This document shows, piece by piece, positions 17,573 through 27,105 of a stretch of DNA of 64,000 bases. Below the pieces are notes generated by a model. It had not been told where the DNA came from and made no database searches. It worked only from the letters and a program-made list of their open reading frames with translations. Source of the DNA: Deltaproteobacteria bacterium (lineage in GTDB: Bacteria > Desulfobacterota > GWC2-55-46); assembly GCA_020846435.1 (NCBI GenBank), contig JADLDY010000063.1, forward strand, positions 37,552 through 101,551. The letters are read 5' to 3'. The number at the start of each line of letters is the position of its first letter. Within the stretch, counting starts at the first letter, position 1. The position numbers were made by a program, and so were the translations under genes.

Positions 17573-18481
17573 TCAGAATTTATTGAGCCCCGCGCTCTTT
17601 AGCATCTCCTCGACAAGGGCCGGATAATCGAGCCCCGCGGCCTCTGCCGCCCTCGGGAAAAGGCTCAATTCGGTCATGCCCGGGATGGTGTTGACCTCAA
17701 GGACATAAGGGACGCCCTTGGAATCCAATATCACATCGACCCTCGCCGCCCCCCTGCATCCCAGGGCCTCATACGCTTTGAGCGCCTCTTTCGCGACTTT
17801 CCTGCCTGAGAGCGCCGCTATCTGGGCGGGCACTATGAACTCGGTCATGCCTTTGGTGTATTTGTTCGTATAATCGTAGAAGCCTTTTTTAGGCCTTATC
17901 TCGATAGTGGGCAGGACTCTCTTGTCGAGTATCGAGACTGTCAATTCTCTTCCCTCTATGTACCTTTCCACGAGCACAGGCCCGCCGAACCTGGAGGCCT
18001 CAGAGAGGGCGGCCTTCAAACCTGATTCTTTTTTTACTATGGAGACGCCTATGGCCGAGCCCTGGCACGCTGGCTTCACGACGAGAGGAACCTTGACCGT
18101 GAGCTTTTGCCCCTCTTCGTAGACGCAGGATGCCGGGGTCGATACGCCGTGATAGAGCATGACCTTCTTGGCGGCGGTCTTGTCCATTGCAAGGGCCGAG
18201 GCCTTGACGCCGGAGCCCGTATAGGGTATCCCCATCACCTCGAGAAGCCCCTGCATGCAGCCGTCCTCTCCGTAGCGGCCGTGGAGAGCGATGAACGCGA
18301 CCTCTATCTTCTTTCTGAGGAGGACGCTCGCTATATCCCTCCCGGCGTCTATGCCGACGGCGTTGTAGCCTTTTTCAAGAAGCGCCTTCAGGATGGCCGC
18401 CCCTGTCCTGAGGGATATCTCCCTCTCCTCGGACAAGCCGCCCATGAGTACGCCTATCTTCTTTTTCTTCATTGACGCCAT
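17573..18481 (-). CDS. ddl: D-alanine--D-alanine ligase
   Basis: Makes D-Ala-D-Ala for the peptidoglycan stem peptide. From the ATG at 18481 it has 302 residues (frame opens at 18499 inside murB). GAGAGG lies 9 nt upstream. ATP-grasp family signatures include KKIGVLMGGLSEEREISL at the start, ALHGRYGEDGCMQG, KPACQGSAIGVS and the metal-binding VLEVNTIPGMTELS. It sits between murB and ftsQ, its usual place in the cluster. Confidence 0.97.
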   Translation of the reverse strand: MASMKKKKIGVLMGGLSEEREISLRTGAAILKALLEKGYNAVGIDAGRDIASVLLRKKIEVAFIALHGRYGEDGCMQGLLEVMGIPYTGSGVKASALAMDKTAAKKVMLYHGVSTPASCVYEEGQKLTVKVPLVVKPACQGSAIGVSIVKKESGLKAALSEASRFGGPVLVERYIEGRELTVSILDKRVLPTIEIRPKKGFYDYTNKYTKGMTEFIVPAQIAALSGRKVAKEALKAYEALGCRGAARVDVILDSKGVPYVLEVNTIPGMTELSLFPRAAEAAGLDYPALVEEMLKSAGLNKF

Positions 18482-18485
18482 CTTT

Positions 18486-19430
18486 TCAATCCTCTCCAAC
18501 GACCTTGATCTCAGGCTCGAGGACGACCCCTCTCGTGCTGAAGACCCTGTCCCTGATAAGGGCCATCAGTGTGAGCACGTCCTTTGCCCTGGCCCCGCCC
18601 GTATTTACTATGTAATTGGCGTGCACTTCCGAGACAGCCGCTCCTCCCATCTTCTCGCCCTTGAGCCCGGCCTCCTCTATGAGCCTTCCGGCCGGAGCGC
18701 TCTCAGGGTTTTTGAATATGGAGCCAGCGTTGGGAAAGTTTATCGCGCTGGACGTTGCCTTGCGCTTCTCCCTGAACTCGGTCACCTTTGCCTTTATCTC
18801 TTCAATGTCCCTCAATTCAAATACCATATGGGCCCTGGTGACGATGGCACCCTTAGGGAGAGAGGCCCTCCTGTACGAGAAGTTGAGCTCGCTTTTAGGT
18901 ATGAACCCCTTTTGCCCCTTGCGCCCGGCAATCTCCACGCCCTCGACGACGTCCTTCATCTCGCCGCCGTAAGCCCCGGCGTTCATGCAGACCGCCCCGC
19001 CTATCGTGCCTGGTATGTTGGCGGCGAACTCGATGCCTGAGAGGCCTCTGTCCCTTGTCTGCACGACGAGGTCAGGAAGCTTCACCCCAGCGCCCACTAT
19101 CGCCTTGCCGCCATCGAGCCAGGTGATGTCCTTGAAACCCTCGGTCATGTTGACGACTATGCCCCTTATGCCTCCGTCGCGCACGAGGAGGTTGGTGCCT
19201 GAGCCGAGGACATAGAAGGGAAAGCCCTTGGCCTCGGCAAAGGCCATGAGGTCCTTGAGGTCGCCTTCGTCCTGCGGGAAGGCCATGACGTCGGCTGGCC
19301 CGCCTATCCTCAACGAGGTATACTCGCTCATCGGGACGTTGAAAAGGACCTTGCCCTTGAACCGCTGGATGAAAAAGAGAGAGTACTGCACCTTCTCTTC
19401 ACCCTTGTTTTTGCCTGTCGCGCTTTTCAT
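18486..19430 (-). CDS. murB: UDP-N-acetylenolpyruvoylglucosamine reductase
   Basis: FAD-dependent reductase producing UDP-MurNAc. It has 314 residues. SLRIGGPADVMAFP and LGSGTNLLVRDGGIRG form the FAD-binding domain and GIEFAANIPGTIGGAVCMNAGAYGGE the core. The serine of SSAINFPNAGSIFKNP is the expected proton donor and E near EAGLKG completes the site. This is the type II/short form without the Tyr loop. It starts 11 nt after murC and ends 4 nt before ddl. Confidence 0.97.
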   Translation of the reverse strand: MKSATGKNKGEEKVQYSLFFIQRFKGKVLFNVPMSEYTSLRIGGPADVMAFPQDEGDLKDLMAFAEAKGFPFYVLGSGTNLLVRDGGIRGIVVNMTEGFKDITWLDGGKAIVGAGVKLPDLVVQTRDRGLSGIEFAANIPGTIGGAVCMNAGAYGGEMKDVVEGVEIAGRKGQKGFIPKSELNFSYRRASLPKGAIVTRAHMVFELRDIEEIKAKVTEFREKRKATSSAINFPNAGSIFKNPESAPAGRLIEEAGLKGEKMGGAAVSEVHANYIVNTGGARAKDVLTLMALIRDRVFSTRGVVLEPEIKVVGED

Positions 19431-19441
19431 TTTTCCCTGCC

Positions 19442-20833
19442 TCAGGCCTTTGAAGAAGCCTTTGCCTTGAGCGACTCCACGAACATTACCCCGGCCTTCC
19501 AGACATCCCCGGCGCCAAGAGTTATTACTATGTCGCCCGGTACGACCACGCTCTCCAGGTACGACGGAATTTTACTTATCTCAGGCACGAAAGAGACATC
19601 CTTGTGGCCGTAGCCCTTTATGCCCTTGTAGAGCGACTCTCCGGAGAAACCTTCGAGCTTTTCCTCGCCTGCCGCGTAGACTTCCGTCAGGATGAGCTTT
19701 TCCGCATCATTAAACGCGGAGAGAAACTCGTTGAACAGGTCCCTTGTCCTCGTGTACCTGTGCGGCTGGAAGACCACGACGACCCTGTTGATCCAGCCCT
19801 TCTTGGCGGCCTTCAACACGGCCTTTATCTCCTCGGGGTGGTGGCCGTAATCGTCAACCACGACGATGTCGCCAACTGTGCCTCTCACATGGAAGCGCCT
19901 CTCGACGCCGGTGAAGCCCTCGAGCCCGGCCTTTATCTTGTCGAAGGGTATCTCGAGCTCCATCGCGACGGTTATCGCGGCCAGAGAGTTGTAGACATTG
20001 TGCTCTCCGGGCAGGTTCAGGGTGACAGAGCCCATGAGCTCCTTGTTCTGCCAGACCTCGTACGAAGTCTTCATGCCGTCGTGGACTATCTTTCTCGCGT
20101 GGATGTCGGCCTGGGCCGTGAGCCCGTAGGACTTGAAGCGCCTCGTTATCTTGGGTATTAGGCTCTGTATTACCGGGTGGTCGAGGCATATGATAGCACA
20201 GCCGTAGAACGGGACCTTGTTCATGAAGTCGAGGAAGGCCTTTTTCACGGCGTCCATGTCCTCGTAATGGTCCATGTGCTCTCTGTCTATGTTCGTGACG
20301 ACAGCTATCGTCGGCGAGAGCTTCAGGAAGCTGCCGTCAGACTCGTCGGCTTCGGCGACAAGGAAGTCCCCGGTGCCGAGCTTGGCGTTGGCCCCGAGGC
20401 TGTTGAGCTTGCCTCCGGTGACTATCGTTGGGTCCATGTTGGCAGACGCCAGTATCATCGAGACCATCGAAGTCGTGGTCGTCTTGCCGTGGGTCCCGGC
20501 GATGGCTATGCCGTACTTCATCCTCATGAGCTCGGCGAGCATCTCCGCCCTGGGGATTATGGGAATCTGGCGTGATGTTGCCTCCCGTATCTCCGGGTTC
20601 TCCTTCTTTACGGCCGACGAGTAGACGACGCAGTCCGCGCCGATGACATTCTCTTCCCTGTGGCCGACGAATATCGTTATACCGATGGACCGGAGCCTTT
20701 TTGTCGTCTCCGTCTCCGCGAGGTCAGAGCCTGTGACCTTGTAGCCCATGTTGACGAGGACCTCGGCTATGCCGTTCATGCCGCTGCCGCCCACGCCTAT
20801 GAAATGAATCTTTTTTATTCTGCCTCTGTACAC
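19442..20833 (-). CDS. murC: UDP-N-acetylmuramate--L-alanine ligase
   Basis: First Mur ligase; adds L-Ala to UDP-MurNAc. It has 463 residues from a GTG start at 20833 with GAGGAG seven nucleotides upstream. The N-terminal UDP-binding loop is HFIGVGGSGMNGIAEVL, the ATP loop GTHGKTTTTSM is near residue 110, and DDYGHHPEEI lies in the C-terminal domain. It is separated from murG by repeat copy I, one of only two large gaps inside the dcw cluster. Confidence 0.98.
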   Translation of the reverse strand: MYRGRIKKIHFIGVGGSGMNGIAEVLVNMGYKVTGSDLAETETTKRLRSIGITIFVGHREENVIGADCVVYSSAVKKENPEIREATSRQIPIIPRAEMLAELMRMKYGIAIAGTHGKTTTTSMVSMILASANMDPTIVTGGKLNSLGANAKLGTGDFLVAEADESDGSFLKLSPTIAVVTNIDREHMDHYEDMDAVKKAFLDFMNKVPFYGCAIICLDHPVIQSLIPKITRRFKSYGLTAQADIHARKIVHDGMKTSYEVWQNKELMGSVTLNLPGEHNVYNSLAAITVAMELEIPFDKIKAGLEGFTGVERRFHVRGTVGDIVVVDDYGHHPEEIKAVLKAAKKGWINRVVVVFQPHRYTRTRDLFNEFLSAFNDAEKLILTEVYAAGEEKLEGFSGESLYKGIKGYGHKDVSFVPEISKIPSYLESVVVPGDIVITLGAGDVWKAGVMFVESLKAKASSKA

Positions 20834-20849
20834 TTATTTACTCCTCTAC

Positions 20850-20968
20850 GGCTGCCTCAAGCTCCCATCTGCTTTGTTCTCATCGTTGCTCGTAATTGCG
20901 GCGTACAACAAAGTACGCCTCATTACTCGCTCCTCGACGCCGCGCATATGAACTTTTTTAGCAGCCTT
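20850..20968. repeat. Palindromic intergenic element, copy I (reverse orientation)
   Basis: Same family read in the opposite direction: it starts GGCTGCCTCAAGCTCCCATC, has GGCGTACAACAAAGTACGCC in the middle and ends CATATGAACTTTTTTAGCAGCC. It sits between murG and murC, 27 nt from the murG stop and 16 nt from the murC start, close to the murC ribosome-binding site. Confidence 0.85.
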
Positions 20969-20995
20969 AATAAAGTCGGTTATTTCAACTGCCTG

Positions 20996-22099
20996 TCAAA
21001 TAATGATCTTCGAAAAATTCTCGGCTATCTCCTGCGCCGCCCTTGGCTTGCCAAGGGCCTTTGACCGCTCCCTCATCGACTTCATGGCCTGAGCGTCGTT
21101 GTAAAGCCTTCTTATCTCGCCGGCAAGTAGAGAGCCTGTAAGCCCTTCCTGCTTTATCATCACGGCGGCCCCTGCCTTCTCGAGGCTGCGGGCGTTTACC
21201 GTCTGATGGTCGTCTGAAGCGAACGGGTACGGTATCAGTATTGACGGAAGCCCTGCCGCGGTTATCTCCGCCAGAGAGGTAGCCCCTGCCCTGCACACGA
21301 CCAGGTCGGCTGAATTATAGGCCTCACCCATGGCCTCTATGAACTTATGCGCCTCTACCTTGAGGTTCTTCCTCTTATAGGCCGCGACTACCGTGTCAAA
21401 GCCCTCCTGTCCGGTCTGGTGCACGACCTTGAGGTTGCTCCAGATGTCGGTGAGAAACTCTGCCGCGTCAAGGAACGCCGCGTTGATGGCCGTCGCGCCC
21501 TGGCTGCCGCCAAAGACCAGTATGGAGAACCTCTCAGCCCTGCCCCGCCTGTCCTCGAGCCTGGTTATTATATCCCTTCTGACCGGGTTACCGGAGAGGA
21601 TCGTGCGGCCCCCGGGGAAAAACCTGCGTGACTCTTCGAACGATATATATACCCTGTCGACCAGCTTGCCTAAAGCCCTGTTGGTAAGCCCGGGAAGGGC
21701 GTTCTGCTCAAGTATCGCGGTCTTCATCCCGAGGAGCTTGGCCGCAGTCACGACAGGCGCCGACGAGTAGCTGCCGGAGCCTATTACGCCGTCCGGCCTT
21801 ATCCGGCGAAGGAGCATTACCGCTTCGACCGTCGACCTGGCGGCTTTAGCGAGCGCCCTCACGGCAGAGAGCCCCTTTTTCCTCTTGATGCCCTCGACGT
21901 CAAAGAGCTTCAAGGGCCAGCCGTACTTCGGGACTATCTTCTCCTCGAGCCCGCCGCGGCTTCCGACAAAGGTTATCTCGACGCCGGAGTTTATCCTCCT
22001 GAACTCTTCAGCCAGCGCGATTGCCGGGAAAAGGTGGCCGCCAGTGCCGCCTCCGGCGAAGACGAGCCTCAGGTTCCTGTTCGACGGCTTTCTGCTCAC
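20996..22099 (-). CDS. murG: UDP-GlcNAc:undecaprenyl-PP-MurNAc-pentapeptide GlcNAc transferase
   Basis: Converts lipid I to lipid II on the inner face of the membrane. It has 367 residues from a GTG start at 22099. Glycine-rich loops LVFAGGGTGGHLFPAIALAEE and VFGGSQGATAIN are present, as is the C-terminal donor site VVCRAGATSLAEITAAGLPSILIPYP. It follows ftsW by 25 nt. Confidence 0.98.
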   Translation of the reverse strand: MSRKPSNRNLRLVFAGGGTGGHLFPAIALAEEFRRINSGVEITFVGSRGGLEEKIVPKYGWPLKLFDVEGIKRKKGLSAVRALAKAARSTVEAVMLLRRIRPDGVIGSGSYSSAPVVTAAKLLGMKTAILEQNALPGLTNRALGKLVDRVYISFEESRRFFPGGRTILSGNPVRRDIITRLEDRRGRAERFSILVFGGSQGATAINAAFLDAAEFLTDIWSNLKVVHQTGQEGFDTVVAAYKRKNLKVEAHKFIEAMGEAYNSADLVVCRAGATSLAEITAAGLPSILIPYPFASDDHQTVNARSLEKAGAAVMIKQEGLTGSLLAGEIRRLYNDAQAMKSMRERSKALGKPRAAQEIAENFSKIII

Positions 22100-22124
22100 G
22101 CCGGAGCCTTATTACAAAGACCTT

Positions 22125-23225
22125 TCAAGCCTCGTTTTCCTTCATGTAGATATTGAGCATTATGCCGACAGCCGCCATGTTCACCATGAGGGATGTCCCG
22201 CCGTAGCTTATGAACGGAAGAGGGAGCCCCTTGGGTGGCAGCATGCCCATTACGACCGCCATGTTGAGCGCCGCCTGCAAAACGACCATGAAAGTAAGGC
22301 CGAGAGCGAGGTACTGCCCGTGCAAATCCCTTGCCTTGAACGCTATCTTTACGCCGCAGATGAGGAATATCACGTAGAACGCTATGACTACCGATACTCC
22401 GATGAGCCCTAACTCCTCTCCAATGACCGAGAGTATGAAGTCCGTATGCGCCTCAGGCAGGAAAAAGAGCTTCTGCTTGCCCTCGCCCAATCCCGCGCCG
22501 TAGAGCCCGCCAGCGCCAAAAGCCAGGAAGGACTGTACCATCTGGAAGCCCTTGCCGCCCGGGTCTTTCCACGGGTCGAGATATATCTGTATCCTCGTCA
22601 TCATGTAGCCGAAGTTCTGTATGACCAGCCAGACAGCAGGAAGCGCGAGGAGCCCCATGCCGAAGAGGTAGCGGAGGCGCACGCCGGCGGCGAAGTTCAT
22701 GATGACCACGATAGAAGCGAGCGCCATCGAAGTACCAAGGTCCGGCTCCATTATTATGAGGCTTATGATGATGCCAGGTATCAGTATGTTAGGCAGGAAG
22801 CCCGGGGAGAAGGTCTTTATCCTGTCGGCCTTCGACGCCAGCGAGTACGCGAGGAAGAATATCACCGCGAGCTTCGCGGGCTCCGAGGGCTGGAAAGTAA
22901 TCGGGCCCAGGTGTACCCACCTCCTCGCTCCTCCGGCGGTGACCCCGAGCCCAGGTATGTATATGCACACGAGGAAGAGCGCCGCGATTATCAATGCCGG
23001 GTACGCGAGCTTCCTGTAAAGCTGGTACGGCAGGCGGGAAGCCACTATCATGCACCCGACGCCGGCGACCGCGTAGGTAAGGTGCTTCTTCACGAAGAAG
23101 AACTCGTCCCCGAACCTCTTCAGGGCCACGATGTAGCTCGTGGAATAGACCATGACGACCCCTACCACGACAAGGAGGAGTGTCGATATTATGAGCAGCC
23201 TGTCTGTGTCTTTAAGCTTTATCAA
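22125..23225 (-). CDS. ftsW: Lipid II polymerase / SEDS protein FtsW
   Basis: SEDS-family glycan polymerase of the divisome with about ten membrane helices. I start it at TTG 23225 (MIKLKDTDRLLIIS), giving 366 residues; AGAGG lies upstream and the TTGA overlaps the murD TGA stop, a typical coupling. The open frame continues to 23306 but that part only shadows murD. Conserved segments include RWVHLGPITFQPSEPAKLA, the periplasmic EAHTDFILSVIGEELGLIG with the catalytic-type Glu, and the final LPFISYGGTSLMVNMAAVGIMLNI. Confidence 0.96.
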   Translation of the reverse strand: MIKLKDTDRLLIISTLLLVVVGVVMVYSTSYIVALKRFGDEFFFVKKHLTYAVAGVGCMIVASRLPYQLYRKLAYPALIIAALFLVCIYIPGLGVTAGGARRWVHLGPITFQPSEPAKLAVIFFLAYSLASKADRIKTFSPGFLPNILIPGIIISLIIMEPDLGTSMALASIVVIMNFAAGVRLRYLFGMGLLALPAVWLVIQNFGYMMTRIQIYLDPWKDPGGKGFQMVQSFLAFGAGGLYGAGLGEGKQKLFFLPEAHTDFILSVIGEELGLIGVSVVIAFYVIFLICGVKIAFKARDLHGQYLALGLTFMVVLQAALNMAVVMGMLPPKGLPLPFISYGGTSLMVNMAAVGIMLNIYMKENEA

Positions 23226-24595
23226 AGGGCCTCTACGAGAGCGCGGAAACGCTCCCCTCTTTCCTTGTAGTTCCTGAACATGTCGAAGCTCGAGCAGGCC
23301 GGGCACAAAAGGACCGTGTCTCCGGCGACGGCGCTCTCATGGGCCGCCTTCACGCCGTCCTCGAACGATTCGACAATGACCGTCTTCGTGAGGTGTCCGA
23401 GCGCGTCGTTAATCTTATGCTTTGCCTCGCCCAGAAGCACCATTGCCTTGACCTTTTCCCTGACGAGAGGGCCGAGGACCCTGTAATCTCCGCCCTTGTC
23501 GACCCCTCCGGCTATGAGGACGATTGGCCCCTTGAGGCCGCGCAAAGCCATCTGAAGAGCGCCTATGTTCGTGCCTTTTGAATCGTCTATGTAAGTGACT
23601 CCGCCGAACTCCCTTACGGTCTCCATCCTGTGGTGGAGGCCGCTGAAAGCGCCAAGGGTCTTCATGAGGCTCGACTTGGAGACCCCGGCGAGTCTGGCCG
23701 CCGCGATGACGGCCATGACGTTCTCCATGTTATGGAGTCCCGTGAGCCTTATCCCGTCGACCGGGTACTCCTCCCTCCTGCCGTCCATCATGTGGACTAT
23801 GGAGCCTCCGTCCAGATACAGGCCATCGCATTTGCCCTCGACCGTAAACGGTATTACCTTGCCCCTGCCGAGAGAGGCCTGCCTGGCGGCTATGACCGGG
23901 TCGTTTGCGTTTACGACCGCGAAGTCGGCCTCTGACTGGTTCTCGAAGAGCCTGAACTTGGTAGCGGCGTAGTGCTCGAAGTCCCTGTACCTGTCGAGGT
24001 GGTCCTCGGTGATGTTGATCAGTATGGCGATGTGCGGCTTGAAGAACTTCGTCGTCTCAAGGTGGAAGCTCGATATCTCCAGCACGCACAGGTCGGCCCC
24101 GCCTCCGTTCTCAACGTACTCGACAGCAGGCGTGCCGATGTTGCCGCCGACGAAGACTTTCAAACCGGAATCTTCCAGCGCCTGCCCGAGGAGAGTCGTT
24201 GTCGTGGTCTTGCCGTTTGTCCCTGCGATCGCGATGACGGGAGAGTCGATGAAGCGCCACGCGAGCTCTATGTCGCTTATTACCTCTGAGCCGGCCTTTC
24301 TCGCGGCGTTGAGGAAGGGAAGGTCAGAGGGGACCCCCGGGCTCACGACGATCATGTCGACCCCGTCGAGCTCTATGCCAGAGTGCCCACCGGCCTTTAT
24401 CTCGACGCCGTAAGAGGCGAGGCTCTCCACGCCCGGGAGGACTTCAGCCGCCCGGGAGTCGGTCGCCGTGACCTTTGCCCCGCATTTCGCGAGAAAGCGG
24501 GAGGCCGCTATTCCGGTCGAAGCCAGCCCGACTACGACCGCTTTCTTTCCGTTCAAGGCTTCTCTGGCGGCCTGCAAGCAATCGCCTTTTTTCAT
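23222..24595 (-). CDS. murD: UDP-N-acetylmuramoyl-L-alanine--D-glutamate ligase
   Basis: Second Mur ligase; adds D-Glu. I prefer ATG 24595 (457 residues), which has GGGAG 4-5 nt upstream; the frame also opens at ATG 24610, overlapping the mraY stop as ATGA. The N-terminal domain has VVVGLASTGIAASRFLA, the ATP loop AGTNGKTTTTTLLG is near 115, and TYIDDSKGTNIGA plus LIAGGVDKGGDY are in the C-terminal domains. It is coupled to ftsW downstream. Confidence 0.97.
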   Translation of the reverse strand: MKKGDCLQAAREALNGKKAVVVGLASTGIAASRFLAKCGAKVTATDSRAAEVLPGVESLASYGVEIKAGGHSGIELDGVDMIVVSPGVPSDLPFLNAARKAGSEVISDIELAWRFIDSPVIAIAGTNGKTTTTTLLGQALEDSGLKVFVGGNIGTPAVEYVENGGGADLCVLEISSFHLETTKFFKPHIAILINITEDHLDRYRDFEHYAATKFRLFENQSEADFAVVNANDPVIAARQASLGRGKVIPFTVEGKCDGLYLDGGSIVHMMDGRREEYPVDGIRLTGLHNMENVMAVIAAARLAGVSKSSLMKTLGAFSGLHHRMETVREFGGVTYIDDSKGTNIGALQMALRGLKGPIVLIAGGVDKGGDYRVLGPLVREKVKAMVLLGEAKHKINDALGHLTKTVIVESFEDGVKAAHESAVAGDTVLLCPACSSFDMFRNYKERGERFRALVEAL

Positions 24596-24606
24596 TACGC
24601 TCCCTA

Positions 24607-25680
24607 TCATCTGATCTTCAGCGTGCTTATCGCGACCAGCGCGAGTATTATCGAGATTATCCAGAACCTTACTATTATCCTCGGCTCTGGCCAGCCCTTT
24701 AGTTCGTAATGGTGGTGTATGGGCGCCATGGCGAACATCCTTTTCCCGGTGAGCTTGAACGAGCAGACCTGAAATATGACGGAGAGCGCCTCGACGACGA
24801 ATATGCCGCCGACAAGTAGAAGGATTATCTCGTTCTTCGTTATGACGGCCAGTGTCCCGAGCGCGCCGCCCAATGAAAGAGAGCCTACGTCGCCCATGAA
24901 GACCTGCGCGGGGTACGTGTTGTACCAGAGAAAGCCCAATGACGCGCCGACCATGGCTCCGGCGAAGACCGCGAGCTCTCCGGCGTGCGGCACGTACATG
25001 ATGTGCAGGTAGCTCGCAATCTTCACGTGTCCCACGAGGTACGCGAGCAGCATGTAGGTCGCGGCCGATATCGTCATGGGGCCGATGGCCAGTCCATCAA
25101 GCCCGTCCGTGAGGTTCACCGCGTTCGAAGTACCCACGATGACAAAAACCACGAACGGTATGTAGAAGGCCTTCAGGTCTATGGCCGCGTCCTTGAAGAA
25201 CGGTATGGTCACTATGGTATCAGCGCCGTTGAAGTACAAGAAGATCGCGGCCGTCGAGGCCACCAGCACCTGATACAAGAACTTCGTGCGCGCCCTCATC
25301 CCGCCTTTTTTCTTCTTCACTACCTTGCTGTAATCGTCGAGGAAGCCTATTGCCCCCATGCCGAGCGTGACGAAGAGCAAAAGCCATACGTACGGGCTCT
25401 TGAGGTTGCCCCACAGAAGGACCGACCCGGCGACGACCGCGAGGATTATCGCGCCTCCCATGGTCGGCGTGCCTGCCTTGCTCATGTGGCCCGCCGGGCC
25501 GTCTTCCCTTATGACCTCGCCAAATTTGAGCTTGCGGAGCTTTTCTATGAGGTACGGGCCAAGAAGAAAACTCAGGACCAGCGCGGTAATGGCCGCGTAG
25601 ATGGTCCTGAAGGTAATGTACTGGAACACGTTGAATATAGTGTGGTACTTCGCCAGCGGATATAAAAAATAATGGAGCAT
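24607..25680 (-). CDS. mraY: Phospho-MurNAc-pentapeptide translocase
   Basis: Integral membrane enzyme that forms lipid I. It has 357 residues and about ten helices. Signatures: [11 protein letters not shown], the [21 protein letters not shown] aspartate motif, the catalytic [29 protein letters not shown] and the [13 protein letters not shown] histidine motif. It lies between murF (53 nt away) and murD, with which it overlaps or nearly overlaps. Confidence 0.98.
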   Translation of the reverse strand: MLHYFLYPLAKYHTIFNVFQYITFRTIYAAITALVLSFLLGPYLIEKLRKLKFGEVIREDGPAGHMSKAGTPTMGGAIILAVVAGSVLLWGNLKSPYVWLLLFVTLGMGAIGFLDDYSKVVKKKKGGMRARTKFLYQVLVASTAAIFLYFNGADTIVTIPFFKDAAIDLKAFYIPFVVFVIVGTSNAVNLTDGLDGLAIGPMTISAATYMLLAYLVGHVKIASYLHIMYVPHAGELAVFAGAMVGASLGFLWYNTYPAQVFMGDVGSLSLGGALGTLAVITKNEIILLLVGGIFVVEALSVIFQVCSFKLTGKRMFAMAPIHHHYELKGWPEPRIIVRFWIISIILALVAISTLKIR

Positions 25681-25733
25681 GCGCCTCGTTGCCTTTTCTG
25701 GCTTTATCCGCCGGGCTTGAAGGCCCGGGCCGG

Positions 25734-27104
25734 TTATTTCCTGAGACCCTCTACTACTTCCTCGAGAGCTACTCCCCTCGAGCCCTTGATGAGCACCGTG
25801 TCGCCCTCGTGCAGGATCCTCTTCAGAAGCTCGAGCGCGTTCTTCTTCGTGCCGAAGCTGAATACGTCTTTCAATCCAGCCTTTCTCGCGCTCTCCGCGG
25901 TCGTCTCGCTCGAAGAGCCTATGGCAACGAGCACGTCTACCCCGAGCTCGGCCGCGAGCCTGCCGACACCGGCGTGCTCTTTTTCGCTCGCGTCCCCTAA
26001 CTCCAGCATGTCGCCAAGGACAGCCACCTTCCTGCCTCTTGCTTCTTTCAAAGTCCTCAACGCCGAGCCCATTGACTCGGGGTTGGCGTTGTATGTGTCG
26101 TCTATGACTGTAAGCCCGCCAGACCTTATGAGGCCCATCCTGCCCTTTACAGGGGTCCAGGCCTCGAGCCCCTGAGCCATGTGAGAGACCGGCACGCCGA
26201 GCGCGTACGCCGCGGCTATGGCCGCCGCGCCGTTCACGCCGTTCATCAGGCCCGGGGCCGAGAACTTCACGCTTACTCTTTTTCCGCCCACTTTGTAGAC
26301 GGCTCTGGCTCCTGCAAGCCCCGCCTCCGCAAAAGAGTCCTCTATAAAGACATCGGCCTCTTTGTCCTTAGCGCTCCAGGTCACCATCTGTCCGCCGAAT
26401 CCCGCGGCCCTGACGACCCATGGGTCGTCGAGGTTCACGGCCTTGACGCCGTGGGCGGCGAGAAGAGAGAATATCGGCCCCTTTGCCCTCGCGACCCCTT
26501 CGAGAGAGCCGAGCGTCTGAAGATGGCCCCGGCCGATGTTGGTTATGAGAGAGACGTCAGGGGCGCAGATGGCAACGAGCCTTTCCATCTCCCAGTCCTC
26601 GCTTATGCCGAGCTCGACTACCGCGGCCTCATGCGCTTCTTCGAGCCTGAATATCGTCAGAGGAAGGCCGATGAGGTTATTTTTGTTGCCCTCAGTCTTG
26701 AGCACATTCCTTGAAATCGACAGGATGGAGGCCGTCATCTCCTTGGTCGTGGTCTTGCCAGCGCTCCCTGTTATCGCGATGAACGGTATCCTGTGGAGCC
26801 TCCGGACATGGGCGGCCAGCGCGCCGAGCGCCTTCAACGTGTCGCCTACGACTATGGCAGAGGCCGTGGAAGCGAGCCCCTTCAAACACTCTTCATTGTC
26901 CACGACAACGATCGCCGCGCCCTTGTCCAGGACGTCCCTCACAAAGGCGTGGCCGTCGAAGTTCGGCCCCTTCAGGGCGAAGAAGACGTCCCCTGTGCTT
27001 ATCTTCCTCGAATCGGTTGAAACTCCGGTCGCGAGGCCATCAGGGTTGCCGCTTTTGAGCGTGCCGCCTGTCGAGGCGGCTATGTCCTTGAAAGATACCT
27101 TCAT
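25734..27104 (-). CDS. murF: UDP-MurNAc-tripeptide--D-alanyl-D-alanine ligase
   Basis: Adds D-Ala-D-Ala to complete the pentapeptide. It has 456 residues; [18 protein letters not shown] binds the uridine part, the ATP loop [18 protein letters not shown] is near residue 110 and [12 protein letters not shown] lies in the C-terminal third. The start at 27104 is one nucleotide after the murE stop, with no clear ribosome-binding site, so translation is probably coupled to murE. Confidence 0.97.
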   Translation of the reverse strand: MKVSFKDIAASTGGTLKSGNPDGLATGVSTDSRKISTGDVFFALKGPNFDGHAFVRDVLDKGAAIVVVDNEECLKGLASTASAIVVGDTLKALGALAAHVRRLHRIPFIAITGSAGKTTTKEMTASILSISRNVLKTEGNKNNLIGLPLTIFRLEEAHEAAVVELGISEDWEMERLVAICAPDVSLITNIGRGHLQTLGSLEGVARAKGPIFSLLAAHGVKAVNLDDPWVVRAAGFGGQMVTWSAKDKEADVFIEDSFAEAGLAGARAVYKVGGKRVSVKFSAPGLMNGVNGAAAIAAAYALGVPVSHMAQGLEAWTPVKGRMGLIRSGGLTVIDDTYNANPESMGSALRTLKEARGRKVAVLGDMLELGDASEKEHAGVGRLAAELGVDVLVAIGSSSETTAESARKAGLKDVFSFGTKKNALELLKRILHEGDTVLIKGSRGVALEEVVEGLRK

Positions 27105-27105
27105 A